NCBI RefSeq assembly: GCF_000759975.1
Contig: NZ_JNAM01000005.1
Span: 1 to 64,000, forward strand
Direction of reading: 5' to 3'
DNA: 64,000 nucleotides
Origin: Prochlorococcus marinus str. MIT 9302
GTDB taxonomy: Bacteria > Cyanobacteriota > Cyanobacteriia > PCC-6307 > Cyanobiaceae
A program made the position numbers and the translations under genes. The notes beneath the pieces were generated by a model that worked only from the letters and a program-made list of their open reading frames with translations, did not search any database and was not told the DNA's origin. This document shows positions 37,970 to 45,390 of the stretch, piece by piece. Within the stretch, counting starts at the first letter, position 1, and each line of letters opens with the position of its first letter.

Positions 37970-38000
37970 TCAAAAACTAAGCATAATTTTTGCAAACTTT

Positions 38001-38258
38001 TTAATTTTTGCAATTCTTATAACCTTCAATCTTTGCTAGCTCGTCAACGGTCAAACCTGTCTCTTTTAATAGGGTTTCTCCGATATCGTCTTTATTAAAT
38101 TTAGTTAATGCTCCTTTAGTAGAGTACATAATGCATTGGTTTTTATATTTTGCTTCTTTGACAACAGGAAACAAATAAAAACCAAATAAGACAATAAAAG
38201 TACCATAGGTTATCACTTTTCTATGGTTTTTCCACCATTCATAAAATTTGTTGGACAC
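38001..38258 (-). CDS. Small membrane protein of a local paralogue family (85 aa)
   Basis: A charged N-terminus (KFYEWWKNHRK), one helix (ITYGTFIVLFGFYLFPVV) and a tail KEAKYKNQC...GYKNCKN. The helix-K-x-x-x-C layout recurs in the genes at 45794 and 59977 (FYPVVKHAKNKLDC), so these look like a small family. The two tail cysteines may pair. Function unknown. Confidence 0.65.
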   Translation of the reverse strand: MSNKFYEWWKNHRKVITYGTFIVLFGFYLFPVVKEAKYKNQCIMYSTKGALTKFNKDDIGETLLKETGLTVDELAKIEGYKNCKN

Positions 38259-38697
38259 GAAAATAAATAAATAACTAATTATATTTTAAATTGATTGTCA
38301 ACTAATTAATTTAATAATTAAAGGACTACTTAATTGATTGTTTTTCCATTAATGGATCTAACCCAAGAATAATATCTTGATTTTCTAATCCTTTGTTCTT
38401 TGGAGACCAATCTATCTGCATTTTCTAAGGGTGATTAACCTTTATCAACTTTTGTTGATATTGATATGCCAAAACCTTTTGCTTCGATTTTTGCTGTACC
38501 ACCTTCTAAAAAAAATAGAAAAGACCAACCTTTATTCCATCCTAAATAGAAGGGATTACGATACATTTTATTTTTTCGATTTACTATTTAATGATATTTC
38601 CCTATTGGAGGTACTACTGGTATTCATTATTACCAAATGAAAAATACAAGTTCTAAAAAGTAATTTTTGTATTCAAATAATACTTGGGAAAGAATAC
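38259..38697. other. Gene-poor stretch with decayed coding traces
   Basis: No convincing gene. On the minus strand, 38420-38330 can be read as a 31-codon frame (MQIDWSPKNKGLE) or, one base over, as ENADRLVSKEQRIRKSRYYS, which looks like the end of a lost gene. On the plus strand a 27-codon frame starts at 38466 (MPKPFASIFAVPPSKKN). These may be remnants or chance. Confidence 0.3.
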
Positions 38698-38750
38698 TTG
38701 ACGCTGAAGAGTAGTATACATATACTATTAGTACAGCTGTATTATCTAAT
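38698..38750 (+). promoter_or_regulatory. Promoter/operator of DUF1651 cassette 2 (LexA-box-like)
   Basis: TTGACG at 38698 sits at nearly the same distance from the ATG as in cassette 1. The downstream TTAGTACAGCTGTATTATCT matches cassette 1 closely, while the middle carries a different inverted repeat (AGTATA-ca-TATACT). The conserved AGTACNNNTGTATT core differs at one position from the cyanobacterial LexA box consensus. Confidence 0.5.
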
Positions 38751-39041
38751 ATGACATCAGGAGTCGCTAATGTTTGGACTAATTTTTATCGCAGCAGCCT
38801 TATTGACCCCCCAACTGGCTGGTTGTTTAACCAAAAAAGTGGTTTATTGATTTTTTTTGAAAGTTATAAGAAATCTGTATCTTATAACTTAAAAGTCTAT
38901 ACTTACCTTTTCTATGCAAATGAATTAGGTGAACCAGCCCAACTTAAAAAATCAAGACTTCATTCAATTGAATGTGCTTATGAAACATGGAATGAATTAA
39001 TTTCTGGGGGTTGGCAAATTGTTACTAATAAATTCCAGTAA
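38751..39041 (+). CDS. DUF1651 family protein, copy 2
   Basis: The product is 96 residues and paralogous to copy 1: ANVWTNFYRSS, PTGWLFNQKSGLLIFF, FYANELGEPAQLKKSR and WNELISGGW. The N-terminal and YAN.LGEPA segments are best conserved. Unlike copy 1, the genes that should follow are broken. Confidence 0.8.
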   Translation: MTSGVANVWTNFYRSSLIDPPTGWLFNQKSGLLIFFESYKKSVSYNLKVYTYLFYANELGEPAQLKKSRLHSIECAYETWNELISGGWQIVTNKFQ

Positions 39042-39377
39042 TCATGATTAAGGTAAATTCGGCAAAATGAGAATATCTAAAAGAACCTATTCTAAAAAGA
39101 AAAAGTACAAAAATTTGTACTACTTGTAATCGCTTTCGCTAAAGAACTACTTAAACGTTTGCTACTGTCTTGATCTGTCCAAGATACGAAAAACGTTTAC
39201 CAAAGAGTAATTATTTATTTAAAGGTTGTGAATATTTGCAAATAAATAGGACTATATTTTCTCCTGAAGCAAATTAATTATTCTCTAAATAAATTTTTCA
39301 TTGTAGATATATTTAATTATGTAAACAAAGCATTATTTTATACAACTTCAAAAAAACTTTTTAAGTAATTTTTAGTC
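39042..39377 (+). other. Gene-poor stretch after DUF1651 copy 2; remnants of the downstream operon genes
   Basis: An ATG near 39044 starts MIKVNSAK and stops after eight codons, in the position where cassette 1 has its 46-residue gene; it overlaps a 20-codon basic frame (MRISKRTYSKKKKYKNLYYL, from 39067). Further on, only short frames such as FAKELLKRLLLS are seen. Interpreted as decay of a duplicated cassette. Nothing else recognised to 39377. Confidence 0.35.
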
Positions 39378-39479
39378 ATGATTCAATTTTACTTCTCCAT
39401 ATTTCTATTGGTTGTGCTAACCTTTTTTGCACTTTTGTTAGATGCACCAGAATTGGCTTCTTTAATTCAAACCTTTTAG
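39378..39479 (+). CDS. Small membrane protein (33 aa)
   Basis: ATG at 39378 opens MIQFYFSIFLLVVLTFFALL followed by LDAPELASLIQTF: a single helix with a short acidic tail, the layout of many thylakoid small subunits. No specific subunit recognised. Confidence 0.5.
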   Translation: MIQFYFSIFLLVVLTFFALLLDAPELASLIQTF

Positions 39480-39645
39480 GAAGCAATAAATATGTTTTCA
39501 ATTATTTTTTATCACCCAAAACTTCTTTAAGATTATCAACAGATAAAAATTAATTTTTATAGTAAATAATAAAATCAGCATTTTTACTGATTTACCTTCG
39601 TTATAAGTTAGTTGTAGGTTTAATTTGTTGAATTGGAGGAATCTA

Positions 39646-39687
39646 ATGATTGACAGTCCACCAGAGGAGTTGGATTATAAAATCTAA
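39646..39687 (+). CDS. Micro-ORF with strong Shine-Dalgarno (13 aa)
   Basis: GGAGG (39635-39639) lies 6 nt before ATG of MIDSPPEELDYKI. Such a strong ribosome-binding site is uncommon in this AT-rich window. A hairpin terminator follows 26 bp after the stop. It may be a real micro-protein, a leader peptide or the start of a truncated gene. Confidence 0.4.
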   Translation: MIDSPPEELDYKI

Positions 39688-39713
39688 ATCTAGATAAAAC
39701 TAAAGCTAAGTTT

Positions 39714-39748
39714 GGAATGTATCTCTTCTTCGAGATTCATTCCTTTTT
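39714..39748 (+). terminator. Rho-independent terminator
   Basis: Stem GGAAT-gt-ATCTC pairs with GAGAT-tc-ATTCC around the loop TTCTTC, followed by a T-tract. It ends the short plus-strand transcript with the 13-codon frame. Upstream, AAATCAG/CTGATTT (39572-39593) can form another hairpin. Confidence 0.75.
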
Positions 39749-39855
39749 GATTTTAAAAAACTCTGAAATTTAAGAATATTAAATTTTAAAATAAAATAAT
39801 ATATTCTTATTTAATTAATATTTTATGTCACGGGCACTTTATTAAGTGGCTAATT

Positions 39856-40038
39856 TTACCTGAATCCAAAACCAGTTTTTTGATCTTTCTTTTCTTCCCA
39901 TTCGTTCATAATTAGCTTTAAAAAACTTTTAACTTCTAAATTCGTAGCACCAGTATCTTTTTGAAGATTTTTACAGATATTATTTATTTGCTTATAGGCA
40001 TTATCAATTAATAATGTTTTTTGATCTGGATTAGACAT
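39856..40038 (-). CDS. Small soluble protein (60 aa)
   Basis: Helical and charged (QKTLLIDNAYKQINNICKNL, SFLKLIMNEWEEKKDQK). No membrane segment and no family recognised. It lies 6 bp after the next gene on the same strand. The 170 bp between the terminator and its stop holds nothing else visible. Confidence 0.55.
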   Translation of the reverse strand: MSNPDQKTLLIDNAYKQINNICKNLQKDTGATNLEVKSFLKLIMNEWEEKKDQKTGFGFR

Positions 40039-40044
40039 AGAATT

Positions 40045-40242
40045 TTAAAAAGCTCCGTTACAGTTAAATTCACTGCAATTAATAACCCTCATAATGTTCA
40101 TTATGAAGTTATGAAATTTTTCATCATAAAAAAATCCCCAGGTCGTAAATATAGCAAAACAAGAGAAAGCAAAAGCAGCATATTGGAGCCAGTGTATTCC
40201 GTAGCTGTCTAATCCATTTTTATCAAAATCAGAATTACTCAA
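40045..40242 (-). CDS. Small membrane protein (65 aa)
   Basis: One helix (HWLQYAAFAFSCFAIFTTWGFF) followed by a tail with two cysteines (INCSEFNCNGAF). The layout of helix plus short Cys tail resembles the paralogous group at 38001/45794/59977, but no direct similarity is clear. Confidence 0.55.
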   Translation of the reverse strand: MSNSDFDKNGLDSYGIHWLQYAAFAFSCFAIFTTWGFFYDEKFHNFIMNIMRVINCSEFNCNGAF

Positions 40243-40335
40243 AGTTTTTTTTCTTATTATAAAAATTTTTTTACAAATTAGATTGTTTTAGAACGAGAAA
40301 TTTAATTTGCCGAAAATCTTAAATATATTTATCGC

Positions 40336-40590
40336 TTAAATAAACCCAGGAATTATCCATCCAAAAAAACCGTAGTTTATTATTAATGCTAAAAAACCAA
40401 CCATAGCTAATCTACCATTTGTTATTTCGGCATTTTTCCAATATTTACCCATATAGTTTTTAATTTTTTTTGCATTATTATCTATTGAATAATTTGGTTC
40501 TAAAGGTTCCTGTAACCTTTTGATTGTATATAAAGAAAATTGGATTGTAATTGAAATGATTACAACTATAAAACTAGTAAGAGCATCCAT
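40336..40590 (-). CDS. High-light-inducible (Hli) chlorophyll-binding family protein with an extra helix
   Basis: The product is 84 residues. The C-terminal helix carries a chlorophyll-binding motif variant EITNGRLAMVGFLALI (ExxNGRxAMxGF). Unlike minimal 40-70-residue Hli proteins there is an additional N-terminal hydrophobic segment (LTSFIVVIISITIQFSLY). Hli proteins bind chlorophyll and carotenoid and protect photosystems under stress. Confidence 0.85.
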   Translation of the reverse strand: MDALTSFIVVIISITIQFSLYTIKRLQEPLEPNYSIDNNAKKIKNYMGKYWKNAEITNGRLAMVGFLALIINYGFFGWIIPGFI

Positions 40591-40931
40591 TTTTATTTTT
40601 CATCTGTGATATTTGAATCAGCCAAAGAGTAAATAACATTAGTTTATATTAAACATTTCCTTATATCTGCTTTATGGCAAAGGAAACCTTAGCTGTAATT
40701 ATTAATAAATGTAACATAGTTAATAAAAAATAGTATGAATTCTTAGTTTATTTTTGGATTTCAAATTTAAAAAGACTAAAGTGTTACGTTTATGTATTGC
40801 TTTAGGAAGTAGAGAAATTCACAAAAGCATTTGCTTTTAAATAGGATTTTCTAAATTAAGAGAGTATTAAACAATTTTGTATGGGAATATATCTTCAATT
40901 AATATTGACTTGCAAATAATAACTTTAACAA
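40591..40931. other. Intergenic region, no clear gene
   Basis: AT-rich, with only very short frames (for example MAKETLAVIINKCNIVNKK from 40674 on the plus strand). It probably holds the promoter of the Hli gene. Confidence 0.4.
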
Positions 40932-41060
40932 CTAATTACGATTATTTTGTTTGATTTCGGGAAGATAAAATTTATTGCCTAATGTATAACCTATTGACAT
41001 AAGTACGAAACCAATAAGTTGAGGTAAATGTGAATTTGCAAGAGAGATTTTTTCAATCAT
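40932..41060 (-). CDS. Small membrane protein (42 aa)
   Basis: MIEKISLANSHLPQLIGFVL continuing MSIGYTLGNKFYLPEIKQNN: one helix with soluble ends. Typical start and codon use; no family recognised. Confidence 0.5.
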   Translation of the reverse strand: MIEKISLANSHLPQLIGFVLMSIGYTLGNKFYLPEIKQNNRN

Positions 41061-41121
41061 TTCTTAATCTATAAAATATTATGTTAGTAAAAATTTTTTA
41101 ATTTTGTAAATCTATTTTTTA

Positions 41122-41286
41122 TTATGATTCTTTAATTTCTCCAGATTTTTTTAGAGAATTCACAAGCCTTTCCTTTTCTGTTTTTAAATTTTCTAATGCA
41201 GATTTTGTGAATTGCTCTTTAGCCTCAAATTTTGCTGAACTTATAACTTTTTTATTAGGAAGTTTTTTCTTAGGTTCTGGATTCAT
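41122..41286 (-). CDS. Small basic helical protein (54 aa)
   Basis: Highly charged and probably a single long helix (KFEAKEQFTKSALENLKTEK, RLVNSLKKSGEIKES). No family recognised. Confidence 0.5.
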   Translation of the reverse strand: MNPEPKKKLPNKKVISSAKFEAKEQFTKSALENLKTEKERLVNSLKKSGEIKES

Positions 41287-41384
41287 ATCAAATGGCTTTT
41301 TAAAAATATTAGAAGATATTTTTCTGGTATTAGGTATGATTTTTTACAGTTTGCGGGTTAATAATATTTGTTTACATAAATAAA

Positions 41385-41597
41385 TTAATTTTTATCTTTT
41401 GGAAGCCTTAACCAACCTGAAGTCCATTCGGATTTTAGTTTTTCCCATGAGATCCTTTTAATATCTTTTTTATTTTTGGTAGGAAAAATATCAACCCATC
41501 TATCTTCCTTTTTACCACCATAAGCTTTAACTTGAAAATGCCTATTGCCATTAATAGTCTCTGGTGCTGTCCAACATAAAGGAGGAGGCCATTTCAT
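41385..41597 (-). CDS. Trp-rich small protein, TIGR02450-like
   Basis: The product is 70 residues: MKWPPPLCWTAPETINGNRH, FQVKAYGGKKEDRWVDIFP and a C-terminal WEKLKSEWTSGWLRLPK. The spacing of Trp, the HFQV element and the basic tract fit the Trp-rich TIGR02450 family as I recall it. Soluble; function unknown. Confidence 0.6.
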   Translation of the reverse strand: MKWPPPLCWTAPETINGNRHFQVKAYGGKKEDRWVDIFPTKNKKDIKRISWEKLKSEWTSGWLRLPKDKN

Positions 41598-41623
41598 GAA
41601 TAATTTAAAAAAACTATGAAAAA

Positions 41624-41710
41624 CTAGAGATTGCCATGACCAGTTAAAACTAAACCATAATATGCAATCGTACCAAGAATTAAAATTATACCTAGTATTC
41701 TAATAATCAT
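41624..41710 (-). CDS. Micro membrane protein (28 aa)
   Basis: MIIRILGIILILGTIAYYGL followed by VLTGHGNL: essentially one transmembrane helix. Similar in size to small photosynthetic subunits, but not assigned. Confidence 0.45.
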   Translation of the reverse strand: MIIRILGIILILGTIAYYGLVLTGHGNL

Positions 41711-41808
41711 TATGTAATTAATTTATTTTTAATATTATATTCAAGAATTTTTATTTAAATAAATTTCTTCAAATTTTTATATTATTGAGTTTAAGTTTTG
41801 AAAATATT

Positions 41809-42018
41809 TTAATTTTGCCTTGTTTTATTTTTAACTAAAGAGCGGCAAGATTTTGGATGCCATTCATTTTGAATTTCCCCAATGAAATCATATATAAATG
41901 AAAAGGGACATCCAGTTTCTTTTTAAAGTTCTGAAAGCTTTTCTTTGATGGATTCATATACATTCGTTATTATCCCAATTTTTTCTTCTTGGGAGGGAGC
42001 CCATTTTTTATTCTCCAT
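41809..42018 (-). pseudogene. Small gene interrupted by one in-frame stop (69 codons)
   Basis: The frame starts at ATG 42018 (MENKKWAPSQEEKIGIITNV) and meets TAA at 41923 after ...KEKLSEL. The same frame then continues without further stops for 37 codons (KETGCPFSFIYDFIGEIQNE, WHPKSCRSLVKNK) to a TAA at 41809. The downstream part has protein-like composition, so one CAA-to-TAA change in an intact gene is the simplest reading. The start overlaps the end of the upstream gene, indicating an operon. Confidence 0.6.
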
Positions 42019-42199
42019 TAATATTTTTTGAATTATTTTCCACAATATCGTAGTAGGTTATGTCTCCATAATCTGCATCTGAACAACATAAATCTCCATA
42101 TAGTTCCTCTAACAAATCGTATGCATCTGAATAGTTATCAAAACTTTTAGCGGTTAATTCGTCAACTTTTCCATCAATTCTAATTATTTTGTAGGTCAT
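42008..42199 (-). CDS. Small acidic protein (63 aa)
   Basis: MTYKIIRIDGKVDELTAKSF, YSDAYDLLEELYGDLCCSDA, DYGDITYYDIVENN. Soluble alpha/beta-like, with a double Cys. It overlaps the start of the interrupted gene downstream by 11 bp. No family recognised. Confidence 0.6.
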   Translation of the reverse strand: MTYKIIRIDGKVDELTAKSFDNYSDAYDLLEELYGDLCCSDADYGDITYYDIVENNSKNINGE

Positions 42200-42261
42200 A
42201 TTTTACTTAGATGCAAAAAATAAATTTTTTGATTCATTAGATCATCTTATAAATAAAAATT

Positions 42262-42468
42262 TTATTTAGGAGTATTGGTTGGGTAAAGCTTCTGAATTTT
42301 ATTTTTCTGAATTTCTATTTTTCTTTGTTCATATTTTTTTGCCATTATTTTTCTGATAAATAATTGTGGGATAAGCCAAACTAATGCAATAGCAATAGCC
42401 ATGAAAACAGGATTTCTCCAGGTTAACCTAATAATCTCTTGTATAAATTCTTGATTAATAATTTCCAT
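42262..42468 (-). CDS. Small membrane protein (68 aa)
   Basis: N-terminal EIINQEFIQEIIRLTWRNP, one helix (VFMAIAIALVWLIPQLFI) and a long basic tail (KKYEQRKIEIQKNKIQKL). Unknown function. Confidence 0.6.
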   Translation of the reverse strand: MEIINQEFIQEIIRLTWRNPVFMAIAIALVWLIPQLFIRKIMAKKYEQRKIEIQKNKIQKLYPTNTPK

Positions 42469-42639
42469 AATTTAAATTTTGATGATAAAAATATCTTCGC
42501 TTTCTTTTAGAAATCTTTTAAATATCAAAAATAATTATAACCTTAAAAAATCATATCAGGAATTTTATAACTTTTTTCTTTTTCCAGTTTGTTTTTTTTA
42601 TATTTGGATTTAGATTAATTTTTTATTTTTAGTTTAAAG

Positions 42640-43305
42640 ATGTCGACTTATCTAATTACAGGATCAAATAGGGGTATTGGATTAGAATTATGTAAGCAAA
42701 TTCATAAGAGGGGAGATAATGTAATTGCAACGTGTAGGAAAGCTTCAAAAGAACTTAGAGATTTAGGAGTGAGAATTGAAGAGAATATAGAAATTTCTTC
42801 TGATGAGTCGATAACAAATTTGTGTAAAAAATTATCTGGAGTTAATTTAGATTGCTTAATTCATAATGCAGGAATTTATGAATTTAATTCTTTCGAAAAC
42901 TTAGATAAAAAAAGTATTTTGCGTCAATTTGAAGTCAATGCATTGAGCCCAATATGTATGACTCAATCACTTAAACCTCTTTTAAAAAGATCTTCTAAAG
43001 TTGCTTTTATCACAAGTAGAATGGGATCTATTGAAGATAATACCTCTGGAAGTTCTTATGGTTACAGGATGTCTAAAGTCGCCTTGTCCATGGCTGCAAA
43101 ATCACTTTCTATAGATTTATTAAAAGAAGATATTTATGTAGCTATTTTGCATCCCGGGTTAGTGAGTACAAGAATGACTGGCTTTACAAGAAATGGAATT
43201 AGTCCTGTAGAATCAGCAAATGGCCTTTTAAAACGTATTGATTCTTTAAATAAAAAAAACTCAGGTAAGTTTTGGCATGCCAACGGAGAAGTTTTACCCT
43301 GGTAA
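42640..43305 (+). CDS. Short-chain dehydrogenase/reductase
   Basis: The product is 221 residues with the NAD(P) motif ITGSNRGIGLEL, the NAG motif LIHNAGIYEF, and active-site residues Ser in ITSRMGSIE and YxxxK in YGYRMSK. This is the short C-factor-like SDR form. The substrate is unknown. It is the only ordinary-sized enzyme gene in this stretch of small genes. Confidence 0.88.
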   Translation: MSTYLITGSNRGIGLELCKQIHKRGDNVIATCRKASKELRDLGVRIEENIEISSDESITNLCKKLSGVNLDCLIHNAGIYEFNSFENLDKKSILRQFEVNALSPICMTQSLKPLLKRSSKVAFITSRMGSIEDNTSGSSYGYRMSKVALSMAAKSLSIDLLKEDIYVAILHPGLVSTRMTGFTRNGISPVESANGLLKRIDSLNKKNSGKFWHANGEVLPW

Positions 43306-43436
43306 TATCTTTACCTTTGTATTGAAGAGATTTATATCGTTAATTTGTTAAAAAACTTTTAAATTTTTAACGAATTTCTTTTCTTCTTTAATTCTTTTAG
43401 TTATGTTTAGAAAAACATTAGTAAAGGAGGTGATTC

Positions 43437-43526
43437 ATTGTCGTATCTACCGAAAAATGCGGTTATCAAAGGGACCGTGAATTCAGTATCTTCATCACAT
43501 TCATCGGTCTCTTTTTCTTTAATTAA
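43437..43526 (+). CDS. Possible micro-protein behind a near-perfect Shine-Dalgarno
   Basis: AAAGGAGG (43423-43430) is the strongest ribosome-binding site seen in the window. Three readings follow it. ATT at 43437 gives 29 residues ending in a membrane-like EFSIFITFIGLFFFN. TTG at 43438 gives 40 residues to 43560 (SYLPKNAVIKGTVNS). GTG at 43430, inside the SD, gives 16 residues (VIHCRIYRKMRLSKGP). The first is favoured for its hydrophobic helix but needs a rare start codon. The transcript is closed by a strong terminator, so it may instead act as an RNA. Confidence 0.35.
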   Translation: MVVSTEKCGYQRDREFSIFITFIGLFFFN

Positions 43527-43578
43527 GAAAAAAGGTTTTATTATCAATAGATTTATATAAATTAATCACTTAATAATC

Positions 43579-43617
43579 AAAAGCTCTGCATCTCGAGTAT
43601 TTGCAGAGCTTTTTTTA
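43579..43617. terminator. Strong bidirectional rho-independent terminator
   Basis: Stem AAAAGCTCTGCA / TGCAGAGCTTTT with an 11-base loop, flanked by A- and T-tracts. It separates the plus-strand micro-unit from a minus-strand operon of small membrane proteins. Confidence 0.85.
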
Positions 43618-43646
43618 TTAATTTAAATAGTCTTTCAAAATGTAAT

Positions 43647-43748
43647 CTATCTTTTTTTTCCGAAATAAATTAAGGCTAAAAAAGATAAAGTGCTTACCAA
43701 AGCGATTAAATACCACCCAGTTGTAGAGTCGCTAGTTACTTCTGTCAT
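43647..43748 (-). CDS. Small membrane protein (33 aa)
   Basis: MTEVTSDSTTGWYLIALVST followed by LSFLALIYFGKKR: a soluble N-terminus, one helix and a basic end. The start overlaps the stop of the next upstream gene (ATGA). Last gene of a compact operon. Confidence 0.55.
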   Translation of the reverse strand: MTEVTSDSTTGWYLIALVSTLSFLALIYFGKKR

Positions 43749-43840
43749 TTATTTTGATTTTTGTCTGAGGAATTGATTATTTGAGAAAAAATCACAATTG
43801 ATAGCATTAAAAAAACTAAAAGGATGTAAGTTACGTTCAT
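43745..43840 (-). CDS. Small membrane protein (31 aa)
   Basis: MNVTYILLVFLMLSIVIFSQ followed by IINSSDKNQNK: an N-terminal helix and a short polar tail. It abuts the next gene and overlaps the previous one by 4 bp, supporting cotranscription. Confidence 0.55.
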   Translation of the reverse strand: MNVTYILLVFLMLSIVIFSQIINSSDKNQNK

Positions 43841-44095
43841 TTATAAAAAAATGCTAATTATCAAAAAAATTATTCCTAGAACTACCGTAACAATTGCGCC
43901 ATCAACTAATAAGTCTTTCCATGTATAACTTTTAAGCATCCTTGTTTTATCTTCCTCACTCATAAGGTTCTTCAACCACGTCCAATCTAAAAGCTGTGTC
44001 AATGCAAAACCAAAAATTAAATGACCAATCAAAATGCCTATTAGATCAACTCTAGAAATATTTTTGGTGAAACTTGTAATAATAAAAAAGTCCAC
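43841..44095 (-). CDS. Small two-helix membrane protein (84 aa)
   Basis: Helices GILIGHLIFGFALTQLLDW and GAIVTVVLGIIFLIISIFL flank a soluble loop with SEEDKTRMLKSYTWKD. The start is GTG, overlapping the upstream stop (TAGTG). Unknown function, in the same operon as its neighbours. Confidence 0.65.
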   Translation of the reverse strand: MDFFIITSFTKNISRVDLIGILIGHLIFGFALTQLLDWTWLKNLMSEEDKTRMLKSYTWKDLLVDGAIVTVVLGIIFLIISIFL

Positions 44096-44322
44096 TAGCT
44101 TTTGTCTTTATTAGATAAGGCTCCACCTTCTTCTTTGTATTTTTCCCAAGCTTCACTTATTTTTGCTTTAGAAAAATTTTGTTTCCCCTCAGAGAATTTA
44201 TTTTTGAGATTATTAAAACTATTGGAAAACTCTTTCTTTGTTGGTTCATCAAGAAAGTTTGATGTCAATTTCCATAAATACCAGCTACTAGCTAGTAGAA
44301 GAATTAATCCCAGTAATTGCAT
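44095..44322 (-). CDS. Small membrane-anchored protein (75 aa)
   Basis: An N-terminal helix (QLLGLILLLASSWYLWKL) and a charged helical domain (FSNSFNNLKNKFSEGKQNFS, AWEKYKEEGG). First gene of the operon of small membrane proteins. Unknown function. Confidence 0.65.
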   Translation of the reverse strand: MQLLGLILLLASSWYLWKLTSNFLDEPTKKEFSNSFNNLKNKFSEGKQNFSKAKISEAWEKYKEEGGALSNKDKS

Positions 44323-44412
44323 ATTAGTTTTTTACTATGCTACAACCTTTTAAATGGTTTCGATAAATTAATTTATTTAATACCTATAGAAATATTTTTC
44401 TTTAGATCTAAA

Positions 44413-44568
44413 TTAAAACTTTAACCAGTGAAAAAAAATTCTATCTAGCAACCAAATAGTTAACCCCCCTTCCAGGAAAGCTAACCAATACATCCCATAA
44501 TCTGAAAACCCCATTTGTTCTTTGACTGTTTTAATTAATTTTTTATGAGCTTGAATTAGATTTTTCAT
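44413..44568 (-). CDS. Small membrane protein (51 aa)
   Basis: MKNLIQAHKKLIKTVKEQMG, then FSDYGMYWLAFLEGGLTIWL and a short end LLDRIFFHWLKF. An amphipathic N-terminus and one helix. It follows the zinc-motif gene on the same strand by 18 bp. Confidence 0.55.
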   Translation of the reverse strand: MKNLIQAHKKLIKTVKEQMGFSDYGMYWLAFLEGGLTIWLLDRIFFHWLKF

Positions 44569-44586
44569 TAATAAATCAAATTTATT

Positions 44587-44838
44587 TTAAACCTGCTGGA
44601 TTTCTTTAATTAAAAAACCCTTTCCATAACAAGAAAGACAGGTTTGAGTTTCATCTAATGAAATTCTTAGAAAACCTGCTCCATTACATCTAAAACAATT
44701 TACTTGAGTATTTGAATAGAGTTTTGACTTGATTTTAGCAGCACGATTTAAGCATGAAACAGTTTCTTTACGACCATTTGCTTTAGCAGCTTTGTTTAAA
44801 AGCTTTTTGTAGTTGACTTTAAGTTCTTTAGTATTCAT
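44587..44838 (-). CDS. DnaJ-type zinc-motif small protein (83 aa)
   Basis: Two CxxCxGxG-like modules, CFRCNGAGF and CLSCYGKGF, form one zinc-ribbon unit as in the DnaJ central domain, following a basic helical half (YKKLLNKAAKANGRKETVSC). No J domain. Such proteins often assist thiol-disulfide or folding reactions; the specific role is unknown. Confidence 0.75.
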   Translation of the reverse strand: MNTKELKVNYKKLLNKAAKANGRKETVSCLNRAAKIKSKLYSNTQVNCFRCNGAGFLRISLDETQTCLSCYGKGFLIKEIQQV

Positions 44839-45134
44839 CTTTTAGCTGGTGCTATTTTTCAAATATAGGTAAAAGGAATAAATAAATAATTTAAATAAAA
44901 CCTTTGAAATTACCATTTATATTTCTAATCTGATCTCTTGTTGAGATTTTTTTAATATAACTGATATTTATTTTTAATGTTTAAGAAAGGAGTACAATTT
45001 TGTATCTTTTAATAGAAGATTTATATTTGATTAAATAATCTCAGATAGTTTAAAAAATATTTTTTACTTTCAGATGAGTAAATTTATAAATAGGATTGTT
45101 TCTTAATTATATCTTTGATAGCTCAAAAATATTA

Positions 45135-45260
45135 TTATCCAGCCTTTTTAAGATTTTTTACTAAAAAATCATTTTCGTTAGTAAGAACATCAAGCTTTGA
45201 TTTCTTAAATTCTTCTTTAATTTCGATAGTCAAATTTTTTTTTATTTTATTGGAATTCAT
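45135..45260 (-). CDS. Small charged protein (41 aa)
   Basis: MNSNKIKKNLTIEIKEEFKK followed by SKLDVLTNENDFLVKNLKKA. Soluble, helical. The roughly 295 bp between this gene and 44838 contain no recognisable gene. Confidence 0.45.
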   Translation of the reverse strand: MNSNKIKKNLTIEIKEEFKKSKLDVLTNENDFLVKNLKKAG

Positions 45261-45390
45261 AAATTTAAAATTATTTTAAAAAAATGACAATCTGAATCCT
45301 ACCAATCCCTAAAACAAAATGTGGGATCATTTGTCAAAAAAACGAAAATATTTTATTTTGCACATAGAAGATTTAATTCAATCAACATAT

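Noticed and set aside
38431-38640. Plus-strand 69-codon frame (MINLYQLLLILICQNLLLRF)
   Set aside because: Leu/Ile/Phe-rich composition typical of random AT-rich DNA, with no Shine-Dalgarno and no neighbours supporting it.
39042-39377. tRNA or small stable RNA in the gap after DUF1651 copy 2
   Set aside because: No cloverleaf, T-loop or terminator pattern was found; the short frames are better explained as remnants.
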